Positions 36,166-45,020 of a DNA stretch of 64,000 nt are shown one piece after another. Each line of letters begins with the position of its first letter. The first letter of the stretch is position 1. Source of the DNA: CAYSCZ01 sp964429655 (GTDB lineage: Bacteria; Bacteroidota; Bacteroidia; Cytophagales; Cyclobacteriaceae); the NCBI GenBank assembly GCA_964429655.1, contig CAYSCZ010000007.1, forward strand, positions 22,538-86,537, read 5' to 3'. A model generated the notes under the pieces. The model saw only the letters and a list, made by a program, of their open reading frames with translations, had not been told where the DNA came from and did no database searches. The translations under genes and the position numbers were made by a program.

Positions 36166-39100
36166 ATGCGATTTCTTAAATACATACATATTGCTTTTAT
36201 CATACTCTTAGTTGATGTTATCGATACATCTGCGCAGAATGGGGATTATTTTCTTTCCCATCACCAACCGAAAGGAGAAGGTATTGATAATGTAAATTTT
36301 GACCTGACTGTTGGGGATAATGGATTCTTGTATATCGCTAACCGGTCAGGAGTGCTGGTTTATGAAGGCAAATCATGGGATTTTTATGAGACACCTAGTG
36401 CAGCGCTTTCGATAGCTATCGACAGTTTGAATAACATTTATGTGGGGTGTGTGGATAATTATGGTAAAGTGAGTCTCACAGGAAATGAATATAAGTTTAA
36501 CACTTTAGCTGATTCATCCACCAATGGTTTATTCTTCAAAACCTTAATTTATAATAATAAAACATATTTTTTAAGTGAGCAGCAGCTGATAATTTATGAT
36601 TTATCCAATGAAAGCAGGGAAGTTATTCAGGATAAAGATGGATCAACGGTATTTACTAATATTTTCGTTCTTGATGATGAGCTATACTTGCAAACCCCTT
36701 TATTTGTCTATACGTTAGATGGAGGCACTAATCTTCAACCATCTGATTTCGTCTTACCAGACTCATCCCTTGTGTCTTTTATTACAAGTAAGGGGGACAA
36801 CCATTTAATTGGAAGTGAGTTAAACAACCTATTTACATTCAAAAGTGGTGCCTACAAGCCCCTGGCCAGTGATTCATATATTAAGGAGAACCAAATCCAG
36901 GTTATTGATGGCGGTTGGGTTAACGATGACATTTTTGCTTTGAGTACCCTGGAGAACGGATGCTTGTTATTTAGCAGTTCAAAAGATACACTCATCGATG
37001 TAATTGATTATAACGCCGGTCTTCCGGATAATGAGGTTTTTTCAATAGAAGCAGACAATGCAGAAGGATTGTGGATCTCACATGAATTTGGTTTGTCCAG
37101 ACTTGCCCCCGCTTTACCAATCAGGAGCTTCTCTAATTATCCGGGCTTAGAAGGAAACTTGCTATCCGTAGCTGACTTTCAGGATCAAATATATATCGCC
37201 AGTAGCAAGGGCGTTTATATGTTTTCTGAAGAGAAGGAATATAAGAATACAGTTTATTACACCAAGGTGGAAAGACGAAATCAAGGCTACAGGTCAAAAG
37301 AAAAAGCAGAAAAGAAAAAAATTACTGAAAAAGAACCTCCTCATAAAGCAGAAGAAAAAAAATCAGCCCGATTAAAAGTTGTATCAACTGAAAAAGAAGA
37401 GAAGAGTAATAAAAGATTTTTTGGTAGACTAAAAGATAAAATAACAAACAAAAAAAAACAGGAAGAGAAAAATAACGATACCGGGGAAGAAAAAGAAAAT
37501 TCAGAAAAAAACGATGATAAAAGAAATGGGGGTGTTTTTGGGTTTTTAAAGAAGGACGATAAAGAGGAGAAGGAGACAGAAAATGAATCGGGTTTAACAA
37601 CCTCAATGAAGCGAACGGATAATGAAGGCGCCGAGAATGAGGAGGCTATTGGTGAGACAAACCGCACGCAGCGAAAAGGATTCTTTAAGCGGCTTATAAT
37701 AAAAATTTCGGACAAAGAGGAGGAAGAAAAGAAAACCAGCGAACCAATTTTTAAAGGACGCCCTGAAAAGAACGTTCAATACAAAAGAAATGTTAAGCGG
37801 GAGCTTATATCGACAAACTATCATTTCGAGGCAATAGAGGGGGTGCGGTCAAAATGTAAGCAATTTCTAATTTATAAAGGCAAACTACTTGCTGCCTGTA
37901 ATTCAGGTATTTTTGATATTAAAGAAGAGGCTGAACTCATTATTGATATTCCTGTAAGGAATATGCAACAGTTTGATGATCAGTTATTTATAAATACTTT
38001 TTCCAATCAGATTTTGGTTTTTGAACTTATTGACAACATATGGGCGTTAGTTGGTGAAATTGATCTTTACGGGGATATCATATTAAGTTTATTTGAAGAC
38101 AGTAAAAGTGTTTTGTGGGCTGCAAGTCCAACGACACTCTACAAAATGGATACTTCTAAAACATCTGTAGTGGGTGAATATGAAATACCAAATCAATACA
38201 TCGATAATATTAGGATTACTGAGATCAGGGATCAAATTTATTTAATCAATAATCAGGGATATTTTTATTTGGATTCAGTAAGAGATGAGATAGTATCTAA
38301 TGATGAATATTATCAACGTGTAGGGAAACCGGTTCGACACTTGCAGCAGAATGAAGGGGAAACATGGATATACAATGGTAAGACCTGGCAAACCATTAAT
38401 AAAAAAGGAAGCGTCGAGTTGCTAGAGCATCTTACGCTCTTCCCGGGAATGACTTTTATTGATCAGTTCAAGGATTTTTATTGGGTTATCAACCAGTCTA
38501 AACAATTATATAAAGTCGATTTATACTTAAATGACAGTCTATCTTTTTTTGACAAAATGATCATAAAAAATGTTAGTCACCAAAATGGCCATGTTAAAAT
38601 GAGTGACAATTTAGTGTTGGACTATGATGAAAACAGATTAACATTTGAATTGGCCAGACCAGACTATTTAGGGTTACTGCAAGTTGAGTATCAATATAGA
38701 ATGGAAGGGTTGAATAATAATTGGTCTGATTGGAGTACAAATAACAAGCTCGTGTTTAACTATTTACCTTCAAATAAATACACTTTACATGTAAGGTCCA
38801 GGGACTCGTTTGGAAGGATAATTCAGAATCAACCCGTAACTTTTAGGATAAAACCACCTTATTGGAACACCGTTTGGTTTAGCTTATTACAAGTTTTGTT
38901 GTTTTCGGGATTGATAATATTTTCTATCTGGCTAAACAGGAAGAAAAAATCGAAATACACCCTTTTAACTGATATCCTAACGGTTTTTACAATTGTACTG
39001 GTAATTGAGTTTTTACAGAGTTTAGTACAAAATACTTTAAATTTTAAAAGTTCCCCGGGAGTAGACTTTCTTATTGATGCCAGCATAGCCTTTATAATTT

Positions 39101-39216
39101 TTCCTTTAGAGCACTTTTTAAGAATGTTTGTAAAGGAAGGTTCTCCTGGAAACATACCATTTTTTCCCGGTGATAGATTTTGGCAAAAGGTAGGATTAAT
39201 ATCCAAGGAAAAATAA
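36166..39216 (+). CDS. Propeller sensor-like membrane protein with long charged insertion
   Basis: This 1016-residue exported protein has a signal peptide (1-23), then beta-propeller repeats of the two-component-regulator propeller type (about 25-365). A Lys/Glu-rich insertion of about 180 residues follows (about 366-545). More propeller repeats come next (about 546-800), then a Y_Y_Y domain (about 825-905, YRMEGLNNNWSDWS). The C-terminus has several membrane helices (about 905-930, 945-968, 985-1005). No histidine-kinase, GGDEF or DNA-binding domain follows, so it is not a standard hybrid sensor. The insertion contains three similar motifs: RFFGRLKDKI near 416, GVFGFLKK near 456 and GFFKRLIIKI near 505. 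Function is unknown; signalling is an inference from the domain type. Confidence 0.8.
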   Translation: MRFLKYIHIAFIILLVDVIDTSAQNGDYFLSHHQPKGEGIDNVNFDLTVGDNGFLYIANRSGVLVYEGKSWDFYETPSAALSIAIDSLNNIYVGCVDNYGKVSLTGNEYKFNTLADSSTNGLFFKTLIYNNKTYFLSEQQLIIYDLSNESREVIQDKDGSTVFTNIFVLDDELYLQTPLFVYTLDGGTNLQPSDFVLPDSSLVSFITSKGDNHLIGSELNNLFTFKSGAYKPLASDSYIKENQIQVIDGGWVNDDIFALSTLENGCLLFSSSKDTLIDVIDYNAGLPDNEVFSIEADNAEGLWISHEFGLSRLAPALPIRSFSNYPGLEGNLLSVADFQDQIYIASSKGVYMFSEEKEYKNTVYYTKVERRNQGYRSKEKAEKKKITEKEPPHKAEEKKSARLKVVSTEKEEKSNKRFFGRLKDKITNKKKQEEKNNDTGEEKENSEKNDDKRNGGVFGFLKKDDKEEKETENESGLTTSMKRTDNEGAENEEAIGETNRTQRKGFFKRLIIKISDKEEEEKKTSEPIFKGRPEKNVQYKRNVKRELISTNYHFEAIEGVRSKCKQFLIYKGKLLAACNSGIFDIKEEAELIIDIPVRNMQQFDDQLFINTFSNQILVFELIDNIWALVGEIDLYGDIILSLFEDSKSVLWAASPTTLYKMDTSKTSVVGEYEIPNQYIDNIRITEIRDQIYLINNQGYFYLDSVRDEIVSNDEYYQRVGKPVRHLQQNEGETWIYNGKTWQTINKKGSVELLEHLTLFPGMTFIDQFKDFYWVINQSKQLYKVDLYLNDSLSFFDKMIIKNVSHQNGHVKMSDNLVLDYDENRLTFELARPDYLGLLQVEYQYRMEGLNNNWSDWSTNNKLVFNYLPSNKYTLHVRSRDSFGRIIQNQPVTFRIKPPYWNTVWFSLLQVLLFSGLIIFSIWLNRKKKSKYTLLTDILTVFTIVLVIEFLQSLVQNTLNFKSSPGVDFLIDASIAFIIFPLEHFLRMFVKEGSPGNIPFFPGDRFWQKVGLISKEK

Positions 39217-39262
39217 GTAAAAGCTGCTAAACTAAAGGAACTTTTTATCAACGCTATTTAAT

Positions 39263-39631
39263 TCAGTTTCGATAGCTTCTTCTCCTAATTATCTGATATC
39301 TATACCTTCGGATATGTTTAAACTCCTGAAATTGATTTGTTGTCATAACCTTTTGTAATTCCGCATCATGATTATCTTGGATCTTCATTAGCTCGGCCTT
39401 TTTATCGGAACGATCCATATCTTCTGATCTCAATGCTTCGATTTGTGGTTTGTATTTTTCTCGAATTAATTTCCACTGTGCTATTTGTTCATCAGTAAGT
39501 TCAAGCTTTTGTCTTAATTGTTCTATCCTTTCCTTTCTTAGATCATTATTCCCATCCTGGGCATATCCGATCACGCCTAGTAATAGTGCCAGGATGAATG
39601 TTAATAACAATGTTAAATAAGTTTTTTTCAT
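39263..39631 (-). CDS. Small secreted Spy/CpxP-like helical protein
   Basis: This 122-residue protein has a signal peptide (1-24, ending GYAQ) and a helical mature region. Repeats include RIEQLRQKLELTDEQIAQWK, where LTDEQ resembles the LTxxQ motif of the Spy/CpxP chaperone family, and AELMKIQDNHDAELQKVMTT. The C-terminus is strongly basic (RRYRYQIIRRRSYRN). It may bind envelope proteins or a metal, but the similarity is weak. Confidence 0.7.
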   Translation of the reverse strand: MKKTYLTLLLTFILALLLGVIGYAQDGNNDLRKERIEQLRQKLELTDEQIAQWKLIREKYKPQIEALRSEDMDRSDKKAELMKIQDNHDAELQKVMTTNQFQEFKHIRRYRYQIIRRRSYRN

Positions 39632-39752
39632 TTCTTAATCATTTAAATATTCAGCCATTAGAGTATTTACAGAATAAATAGTTTAATGTATTAACTAAAA
39701 TTATAATATAAATCATGTGCCTTTATCGAGAGGAATAAACAAACCCAACACA

Positions 39753-41231
39753 TCAATGCTGAATCTCCGCTTTTTTTGCGATCATATCCATCAGGTGGTC
39801 GTATGGGACAAGCTCGCAGAAATCATAGGTATCATTCATGGGACGGAGTTGCTCATAAAAGTCATAGACATTACTCCTGCACCGTTCCGGGTTGAAATAG
39901 TTACGGCTGATCCTTGATAGGCGCTGGAAGAAAAACCTGGTACGTTCGAGCGCAGAGTCTTTCAAATAACGCTGGTAGTAAATCTTTAAATTATGACCTT
40001 CATTGTCTACATCCCCTTTGTCCAGTAACCAAACCAATAGGAGCCTGACGCATAAAAACTGAAGATTATAACCCAGTTTGTCTTTGTTGATGGGGGCACA
40101 CCTTACATAAAAGTCTTGAAGGTTAAAATCTTTCTTTAACTGGTTTTTGGTGCCTGTAAGTTCATAGATAACCATCAGGAATGCTTTTTTTATTTCCCAA
40201 ATGCCTAATTCAGCTTTATCTAATTTTTCAAATTCAGGGGTGTTCCATACTTCATTGAGTATTTTAAGTGATTTGCTGTAAGCCTTGCTTTTAATTAAAA
40301 TGTCAACATGCTCGGCCTGGAATTGAAATTTATTGTAGGCCCTGTAGTCTGTAAGTTTTAAGGTGGACCTTGTAAGCAGTCCGGCATCGGATAGGTTACG
40401 CCTGCATATGTTATATCTGATCTGATGCAGGTTAATCTCCTGCCTTAGGATAATGGTCTCCAGAAACGGGTTCATCTTTAATAGTGCCTCCAGCTGAGCC
40501 ATCTCTTCTCTGAATCCCTGCCAGTCATTCATTTGAAATAAACGGATCAAGTGGACCCTGTAATAATTTAAATGGATAAAAGGATCAGAATAGATGGATC
40601 GCCAGGTATCTAGTTCTTCAATGTATGCATCGGCTTCTTTCACTACAACCGAAGAGTGGGCCCTTGAATATTTAGTTTGACTTAGTAAGATCTCCACACG
40701 TCCCTGACTTTCGTTTTCTATAACCCAGTTTTGGACAAGCGACACTAATTTTTGGTGATAGTGCTTTGCCTCCACCATATTACCTTTTAGGCTGTTGACC
40801 CTTCTAAGTAATTGATAGCATTTTATTTTAACCTCACTCAATGATATTTTCTCAGCTTCAGTAAGTACTTTCAGGGTTATCTTTTCAGCATTAAAATAAA
40901 CACTTTGAAAGAGCATTTTTTCAGCCAAGGTCAGCTGCTGTATGAGATGGAATTTGTTTTTTATGAAGTTCTTCTTCTTGCTCTCTGTATGTTCCGACAG
41001 TAGCACCAGCTCACTTAGCTTTTTGATGAGGTTGCTTTTCAGCATCAAATATTTCTTGTCTTTTGAAGAACTATCATAAATTATTCTCGCCGCCTCCTCA
41101 TCATTTGATACTTTTCCTTGTTGTATGGCTCGGTATAGCTGGTTCATTTTTGAGTCTTTAGGGATAAACTCATGGAAAGATTTCGGTTTTCCTACTTCCA
41201 TCAAATATCCAAGCTCTTTAATTAAATCCAT
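39753..41231 (-). CDS. TPR-like helical protein, hypothetical
   Basis: This is a 492-residue cytoplasmic protein without signal peptide or membrane helix. It consists of alpha-helical hairpins that look like degenerate tetratricopeptide repeats (e.g. EKISLSEVKIKCYQLLRRVN, SKAYSKSLKILNEVWNTPEF). The N-terminal part KDSKMNQLYRAIQQGKVSND may be a small helical domain. I recognise no catalytic motif. The gene is monocistronic on the minus strand, flanked upstream by the 330-bp intergenic region with the plus-strand terminator. Confidence 0.72.
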   Translation of the reverse strand: MDLIKELGYLMEVGKPKSFHEFIPKDSKMNQLYRAIQQGKVSNDEEAARIIYDSSSKDKKYLMLKSNLIKKLSELVLLSEHTESKKKNFIKNKFHLIQQLTLAEKMLFQSVYFNAEKITLKVLTEAEKISLSEVKIKCYQLLRRVNSLKGNMVEAKHYHQKLVSLVQNWVIENESQGRVEILLSQTKYSRAHSSVVVKEADAYIEELDTWRSIYSDPFIHLNYYRVHLIRLFQMNDWQGFREEMAQLEALLKMNPFLETIILRQEINLHQIRYNICRRNLSDAGLLTRSTLKLTDYRAYNKFQFQAEHVDILIKSKAYSKSLKILNEVWNTPEFEKLDKAELGIWEIKKAFLMVIYELTGTKNQLKKDFNLQDFYVRCAPINKDKLGYNLQFLCVRLLLVWLLDKGDVDNEGHNLKIYYQRYLKDSALERTRFFFQRLSRISRNYFNPERCRSNVYDFYEQLRPMNDTYDFCELVPYDHLMDMIAKKAEIQH

Positions 41232-41532
41232 CCAATTGCAGGTTTTTCTTCATCAATTTACTAAACCACCTCTTTTGTTCAAATGCAGGTAAATTACTAT
41301 TTGGATTAAATGTCAATATTTATTGCTTTATATAATTTATTTGTGATTTATCAGGATAAAGTTTGGATTTTGTAAATAAATATTATTTAACCAATAATTA
41401 ATAGTTAGGTAATTTTCAATTTACCAACAGTTGAAAAGTGTAATGATTTATTTGTATTCTTAAATTTAGTTTTGATGCATTGCAAAGTTATGAGGCAGTA
41501 GTCAGTTAGGTTTTATTTTTGGTTTTTGGTTT
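41232..41532. other. AT-rich intergenic region, possible source of a plus-strand transcript
   Basis: No protein-coding frame is supported in this stretch. It is very AT-rich at 41300-41480 and contains no repeats that I could pair. The only notable feature is the plus-strand terminator hairpin at its right end (41533-41564), for which no plus-strand gene exists nearby. A small RNA starting in this stretch would explain it. No clean TAnnTTTG promoter element was seen. Confidence 0.4.
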
Positions 41533-41564
41533 ACAACCACTTCGGATCGGAGTGGTTGTTTTTT
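41533..41564 (+). terminator. Rho-independent terminator pointing to the plus strand
   Basis: Perfect arms ACAACCACT (41533-41541) and AGTGGTTGT (41551-41559) enclose a nine-base loop and are followed directly by TTTTT (41560-41564). On the minus strand the hairpin is followed by AAACC, not a U tract, so it does not serve the minus-strand gene that ends at 41563. Confidence 0.7.
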
Positions 41565-42087
41565 ATCTCAATACTTCATTTAAGTCAAGGTGATCGGCGT
41601 AATTTGAACCATAATAGTACCTTACAATGTGTTGATTTTCATTGATGATAAAATCTGCCGGAATAATTGGCACTTCAAAAACTGATTTGAGATTAAAAAA
41701 TTTACTTTGCATAGCCTCGGCCATCTTTTTTGGCCTAAGTATTACCCGGACCATACCCATCATAGATTGCTGTACACCATATTTTTTATAAATGGATTGT
41801 TTTGGTTCTGGTATGACTGCAAAAGTTGGCTGCTGCTTACCGGCATAATGCTGTATTTCCTTTCTGGTGGCAGCGAAAAAAGTGATTATCTCGATATTTT
41901 TCTCTTGAAACTCGTCGTATCGATTGATCAGTTCATGAACCCTTAGATTACAAAAAGGGCAGGAGGCTGTCCTGAAAAAGCTTATTAGGACCTTTTTGCC
42001 TTTATAATCATCTAATTTGATGAGGTTTCCCCTGTAGTCTTCTATTTCGAAAGGGTGAGCTTTATCACCAATTTTAACCTGGGCCAT
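41563..42087 (-). CDS. Peroxiredoxin-like / thioredoxin-fold protein
   Basis: This 174-residue protein of the AhpC/TSA-like superfamily starts MAQVKIGDKAHPFEIEDYRG. It carries a CPFC motif (about 38-41, TASCPFCNLRVHEL), which suggests a thioredoxin-like redox pair rather than a single peroxidatic Cys. The long insertion FFAATRKEIQHYAGKQQPTF and the QQSMMGMVRVILRPKKMAEA segment resemble the peroxiredoxin-like proteins of Bacteroidota. The reductant and substrate are unknown. It is 33 bp from the phosphoesterase gene on the same strand. Confidence 0.82.
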   Translation of the reverse strand: MAQVKIGDKAHPFEIEDYRGNLIKLDDYKGKKVLISFFRTASCPFCNLRVHELINRYDEFQEKNIEIITFFAATRKEIQHYAGKQQPTFAVIPEPKQSIYKKYGVQQSMMGMVRVILRPKKMAEAMQSKFFNLKSVFEVPIIPADFIINENQHIVRYYYGSNYADHLDLNEVLR

Positions 42088-42120
42088 AAAGTATCGAACA
42101 ATTATTTGATTGAATAAACC

Positions 42121-42705
42121 TTAAATATTATTAATGCAATGATTCGATGGATCAATGGCATAACCACTCGCAGCGCTTGCTTTTGTGTCATAAATCACAA
42201 AAGTCGGGTCTACAAATACATCTTTACCAGGCTGATAACCCATAATAGAACCCGGATTGATTGTTATGCATTCATCAACTTTATCAATACTTATTTGATG
42301 GTTGTGTCCGTAGCAAACCGCGTCATATAAGCCGGAGCGCGATAGTGATTTAGCAATTTCAGGAAAATGATTAACCGCTATTAATAAATAATCACTTCTA
42401 TCCAACGCTTTTATTTTAGTATCGGCGGTCTGGCACAAGTCATCATTATAGATAACTAATTCAGCCAGCTCACCATAATGTTTGAATTGGGTGGAAGACT
42501 TGCCAAGCATTCTGTAAATATCGGCATCGTTGTTGCCAAATACGGTGCATACATTACCTTCAAACATTTTAAATTCTTCTAAGACGAAAGGGGAGCAGAA
42601 ATCCCCGCAACATATCATTAAATCACAACCCTTTCTTAAGTATTCAAGTGCCAGACGAAGGTTTTTCAGATGATCATGGATATCTGAGATTATTCCTATT
42701 TTCAA
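42121..42705 (-). CDS. YfcE/MJ0936-type metallophosphoesterase
   Basis: This 194-residue calcineurin-like phosphodiesterase has the metal motifs GIISDIHDH (about 3-11), MICCGDFCSPF (about 31-41), VFGNNDAD (about 55-62), AVNHFPEI (about 110) and GHNHQIS (about 134). Small enzymes of this class hydrolyse phosphodiesters. The cellular substrate is not evident. It is not of the type usually associated with the ligase cassette, so it is not counted as the missing member of that set. Confidence 0.88.
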   Translation of the reverse strand: MKIGIISDIHDHLKNLRLALEYLRKGCDLMICCGDFCSPFVLEEFKMFEGNVCTVFGNNDADIYRMLGKSSTQFKHYGELAELVIYNDDLCQTADTKIKALDRSDYLLIAVNHFPEIAKSLSRSGLYDAVCYGHNHQISIDKVDECITINPGSIMGYQPGKDVFVDPTFVIYDTKASAASGYAIDPSNHCINNI

Positions 42706-43047
42706 AATTTTAGTAATTTGGTACGAAACAGGAATTTAATAGAAGCAACTGATTAATTGCAACCTTTTCCTTACAGGATGTATTTATTATCGAAAGTTTT
42801 TAATGATGCCTCGATGTTTCACTGACTATCATTAGAATATCATCGATCTTTTTGCCCCTTGATGGTTGCCGTAAGTAGGCAGTCTAAAATAGCTTCGTTA
42901 TTTGTCCGGATATCCTTAAACCCAGAATAGTCATTAGACTTTCTATTACATGGTTAAATCACTTCAAATCAGACACTTAACATGTTATTGGCTCGTCACC
43001 ATAGCGATGCTATGCCTCCTCGACCTAAGTGCCTGATTTTTTGGGCT
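42706..43047. other. Intergenic region with decayed coding remnants and a nested hairpin
   Basis: No intact gene is present. On the minus strand, 42780-42960 contains a short frame reading FKDIRTNNEAILDCLLTATI and then a shifted frame reading KKIDDILMIVSE. This looks like a frameshifted coding remnant of unknown family. A nested hairpin occupies 42966-43039. Both lie downstream (in minus-strand order) of a truncated sigma-factor gene. Confidence 0.4.
42966..43039. repeat. Nested inverted repeat (REP-like palindrome)
   Basis: The outer arms are 14 bases with one mismatch: AAATCAGACACTTA at 42966-42979 and TAAGTGCCTGATTT at 43026-43039. The inner arms CATAGC and GCTATG (about 43009-43023 region centre) flank a GAT loop. 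The right arm is followed by more T residues on the plus strand. The architecture resembles repetitive extragenic palindromes, but I saw no second copy in the window. Exact inner coordinates are approximate. Confidence 0.55.
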
Positions 43048-43248
43048 TTAACCCTTCATGACAAAATTCCAATGACAAATCTGGGTTAAAAATACATCCT
43101 GAACAATCTCTTCTGCATCGTCTTTTTCATCCAGAAATTTGTATGAATAATTGCAAAGTATATCGTAATATTCATTGAAGACATACTCAAAGGCAGCTTT
43201 ATCTTTCTTTTTTAGATAACTTATAATTAATCGATCAGAGATATTCAA
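43048..43248 (-). pseudogene. Truncated ECF sigma factor
   Basis: The 66-residue frame begins MNISDRLIISYLKKKDKAAF and continues YVFNEYYDILCNYSYKFLDE and AEEIVQDVF. This is the region 2 start of a Bacteroidota ECF sigma factor. After about 54 residues the similarity stops and the frame ends in TQICHWNFVMKG, so the rest of region 2 and all of region 4 are missing. It is a remnant rather than a functional sigma factor. It diverges from menE, whose start is seven bases away from its ATG, so its old promoter overlaps the menE start. Confidence 0.75.
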
Positions 43249-43255
43249 ATCCTAA

Positions 43256-44347
43256 ATGACTCGTTTAATGAAAATTTCAATCAATGGTATCTCCCTAAAA
43301 ATCAGGGACATAATAGAAAATCAAGTTAACAAAAATAAACTAACAGCTTATCAAAAAATGGTGGTGGATAAGGTTGAATGGTGGTTTTCTACAAGTGATC
43401 AAATAAAAATATCAACTTCCGGGTCTACCGGAATTCCTAAAGAAATTAAATTAACCAGAAACCAAATTTTATCGAGTATAAAGCATACGATCGAATATTT
43501 CAATCTTCAGCCTGAAGAAAAAGCATTTTTACCCATAAACATCAATTTTATTGGAGGTCTGATGATGATTTTCCGATGCCTGGAAAGCAATATGGAATTG
43601 GACATCATTGAACCAACCTCGAACCCTGCGGTATTTTTAAGTGATAATGTTTATAAAATCACTTCCATGGTTCCTTTACAGTTAGAAACTGCCTTTAACG
43701 AAGGCTATCAAAAGAAGCTGAATCAGGTAGATAATATTATTCTCGGTGGTGGCCCGGTATCAAAAAAACTGGAAAACATAATTAGTAACCTGGACTGTGA
43801 TGTATTTCATTCTTATGGCATGACTGAGACAGCGAGCCATATTGCATTAAGGCCACTAACCAAACCCTTGTCTGATTGGTTTGAGGTATTTCCAGCTATT
43901 GAAATCAAACAATCCACGGATGGTTGTTTGGAAATTAAGGGAGGGGTAACGAATAATCAATGGTTAAAATCTAATGATGTGGTGTACATAGAAAATAATA
44001 AATTCAAGTGGCTTGGCAGGAAAGATTTCATCATTAATTCCGGTGGAATCAAAATTAATCCGGAAATGATAGAAGCTTTGCTATATGACTATTTGGGTAG
44101 TCAAATAGCGTCAAATTTTATAGTGGGAGGTATTAAGGATGAGCAATTAGGAGAGAAAGTAGCCATCATCGCCACAAAAGGGTCTTCTAATGTTTTTGAC
44201 CTGAGAAATATTAATCAATATTTAATCGATTCCGGCCTTGACAAATACAAGCTCCCAAAAGCTTTGTTATTCCTCGATTATTTTGATTTCACAGGATCCG
44301 GTAAATTAGACCGAAAAAAGATCCTCACCAGAGTAAATGAAAGTTAG
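43256..44347 (+). CDS. menE: o-Succinylbenzoate-CoA ligase (AMP-binding), MenE-like
   Basis: This is an adenylate-forming enzyme that activates o-succinylbenzoate in menaquinone synthesis. The 363 residues include the phosphate loop STSGSTGIPKEI (about 53-64), HSYGMTETASHIAL (about 191-204) and the hinge WLGRKDFIINSGGIKI (about 247-262). The catalytic Lys is in GSGKLDRKKIL near the end. It is shorter than many MenE proteins because the N-terminal portion is reduced, which is usual in Bacteroidota. Other men genes are not in the window, so the substrate assignment rests on family resemblance. The start could also be the ATG at 43268 (MKISINGISL). Confidence 0.82.
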   Translation: MTRLMKISINGISLKIRDIIENQVNKNKLTAYQKMVVDKVEWWFSTSDQIKISTSGSTGIPKEIKLTRNQILSSIKHTIEYFNLQPEEKAFLPININFIGGLMMIFRCLESNMELDIIEPTSNPAVFLSDNVYKITSMVPLQLETAFNEGYQKKLNQVDNIILGGGPVSKKLENIISNLDCDVFHSYGMTETASHIALRPLTKPLSDWFEVFPAIEIKQSTDGCLEIKGGVTNNQWLKSNDVVYIENNKFKWLGRKDFIINSGGIKINPEMIEALLYDYLGSQIASNFIVGGIKDEQLGEKVAIIATKGSSNVFDLRNINQYLIDSGLDKYKLPKALLFLDYFDFTGSGKLDRKKILTRVNES

Positions 44348-45020
44348 TTTTTATTATCAAACGGTAGGGCTGCCGCCACCTTTTTCATTTTACTATGAAT
44401 TGAAGAGTGCATTAGATAAACAGCTAGCAGTTGATTTTATCATTGAATATACAAACAGGGATGACCTGGATGATGAAGAAATATTCGAAGAGGGATTTAC
44501 CCTTAATGATGATTTTAAATGGTCAGGGGTATTGGCTAACCCTTGGAAAGATGAGTTGATCGCATTGCTAAGAAATACCCATCTGACTTCTGAAGAGGCA
44601 GAGGCTGATCTGTCTTTTGAGTTGGTTATCGAAAAAGATCAGGAGAAAGGATATCCAAATAATGTTCGTGCCTGGGATTATTTGCTTCAGGAATTGATCC
44701 AGGCCATATATGAAACGGCAAATAAAGAAAGCCCACTTAGTATTGAACTCTACATACTTCGAAATAAGGCACTTAATCTTGAATTAGAGGCATCTTTTGC
44801 CAATAAATTGGCGAATATCATGGAAAAGAAAAGCGGCAGGTCGATTGCTATACCATGGAGTACACTGAAGGAAGTTTTTGGATTACTCTATCATAATTTG
44901 GATGATGAAATTATACAAAGACCCTCAAAATATGGAATTTACCTACAGTCTGAAACAGAAGGATACCAGATCATAAAAAGCGATAAACTTCTAAATAAAA
45001 TATTAAAACTTTTAGAATAG
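44337..45020 (+). CDS. Conserved hypothetical protein
   Basis: This is a 227-residue soluble protein that I do not recognise. It has an acidic N-terminal half (YTNRDDLDDEEIFEEGF) and a helical C-terminal half (LLQELIQAIYETANKESPLS; EKKSGRSIAIPWSTLKEVFG). No signal peptide, membrane helix or catalytic motif is visible. It overlaps menE by 11 bases and its 3' end overlaps the convergent radical SAM gene by nine bases. The menE overlap indicates joint expression. Confidence 0.7.
   Translation: MKVSFYYQTVGLPPPFSFYYELKSALDKQLAVDFIIEYTNRDDLDDEEIFEEGFTLNDDFKWSGVLANPWKDELIALLRNTHLTSEEAEADLSFELVIEKDQEKGYPNNVRAWDYLLQELIQAIYETANKESPLSIELYILRNKALNLELEASFANKLANIMEKKSGRSIAIPWSTLKEVFGLLYHNLDDEIIQRPSKYGIYLQSETEGYQIIKSDKLLNKILKLLE

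Noticed and set aside
37322..37824. Minus-strand frames opposite the charged insertion
   Set aside because: They encode Phe/Ser/Leu-rich strings that are the complement of Lys/Glu codons in the propeller protein. No start context or homology.
42121..42705. Missing ligase-associated phosphoesterase
   Set aside because: The motif layout fits the small YfcE/MJ0936 class, and the gene is 22 kb away from the ligase with no linkage.
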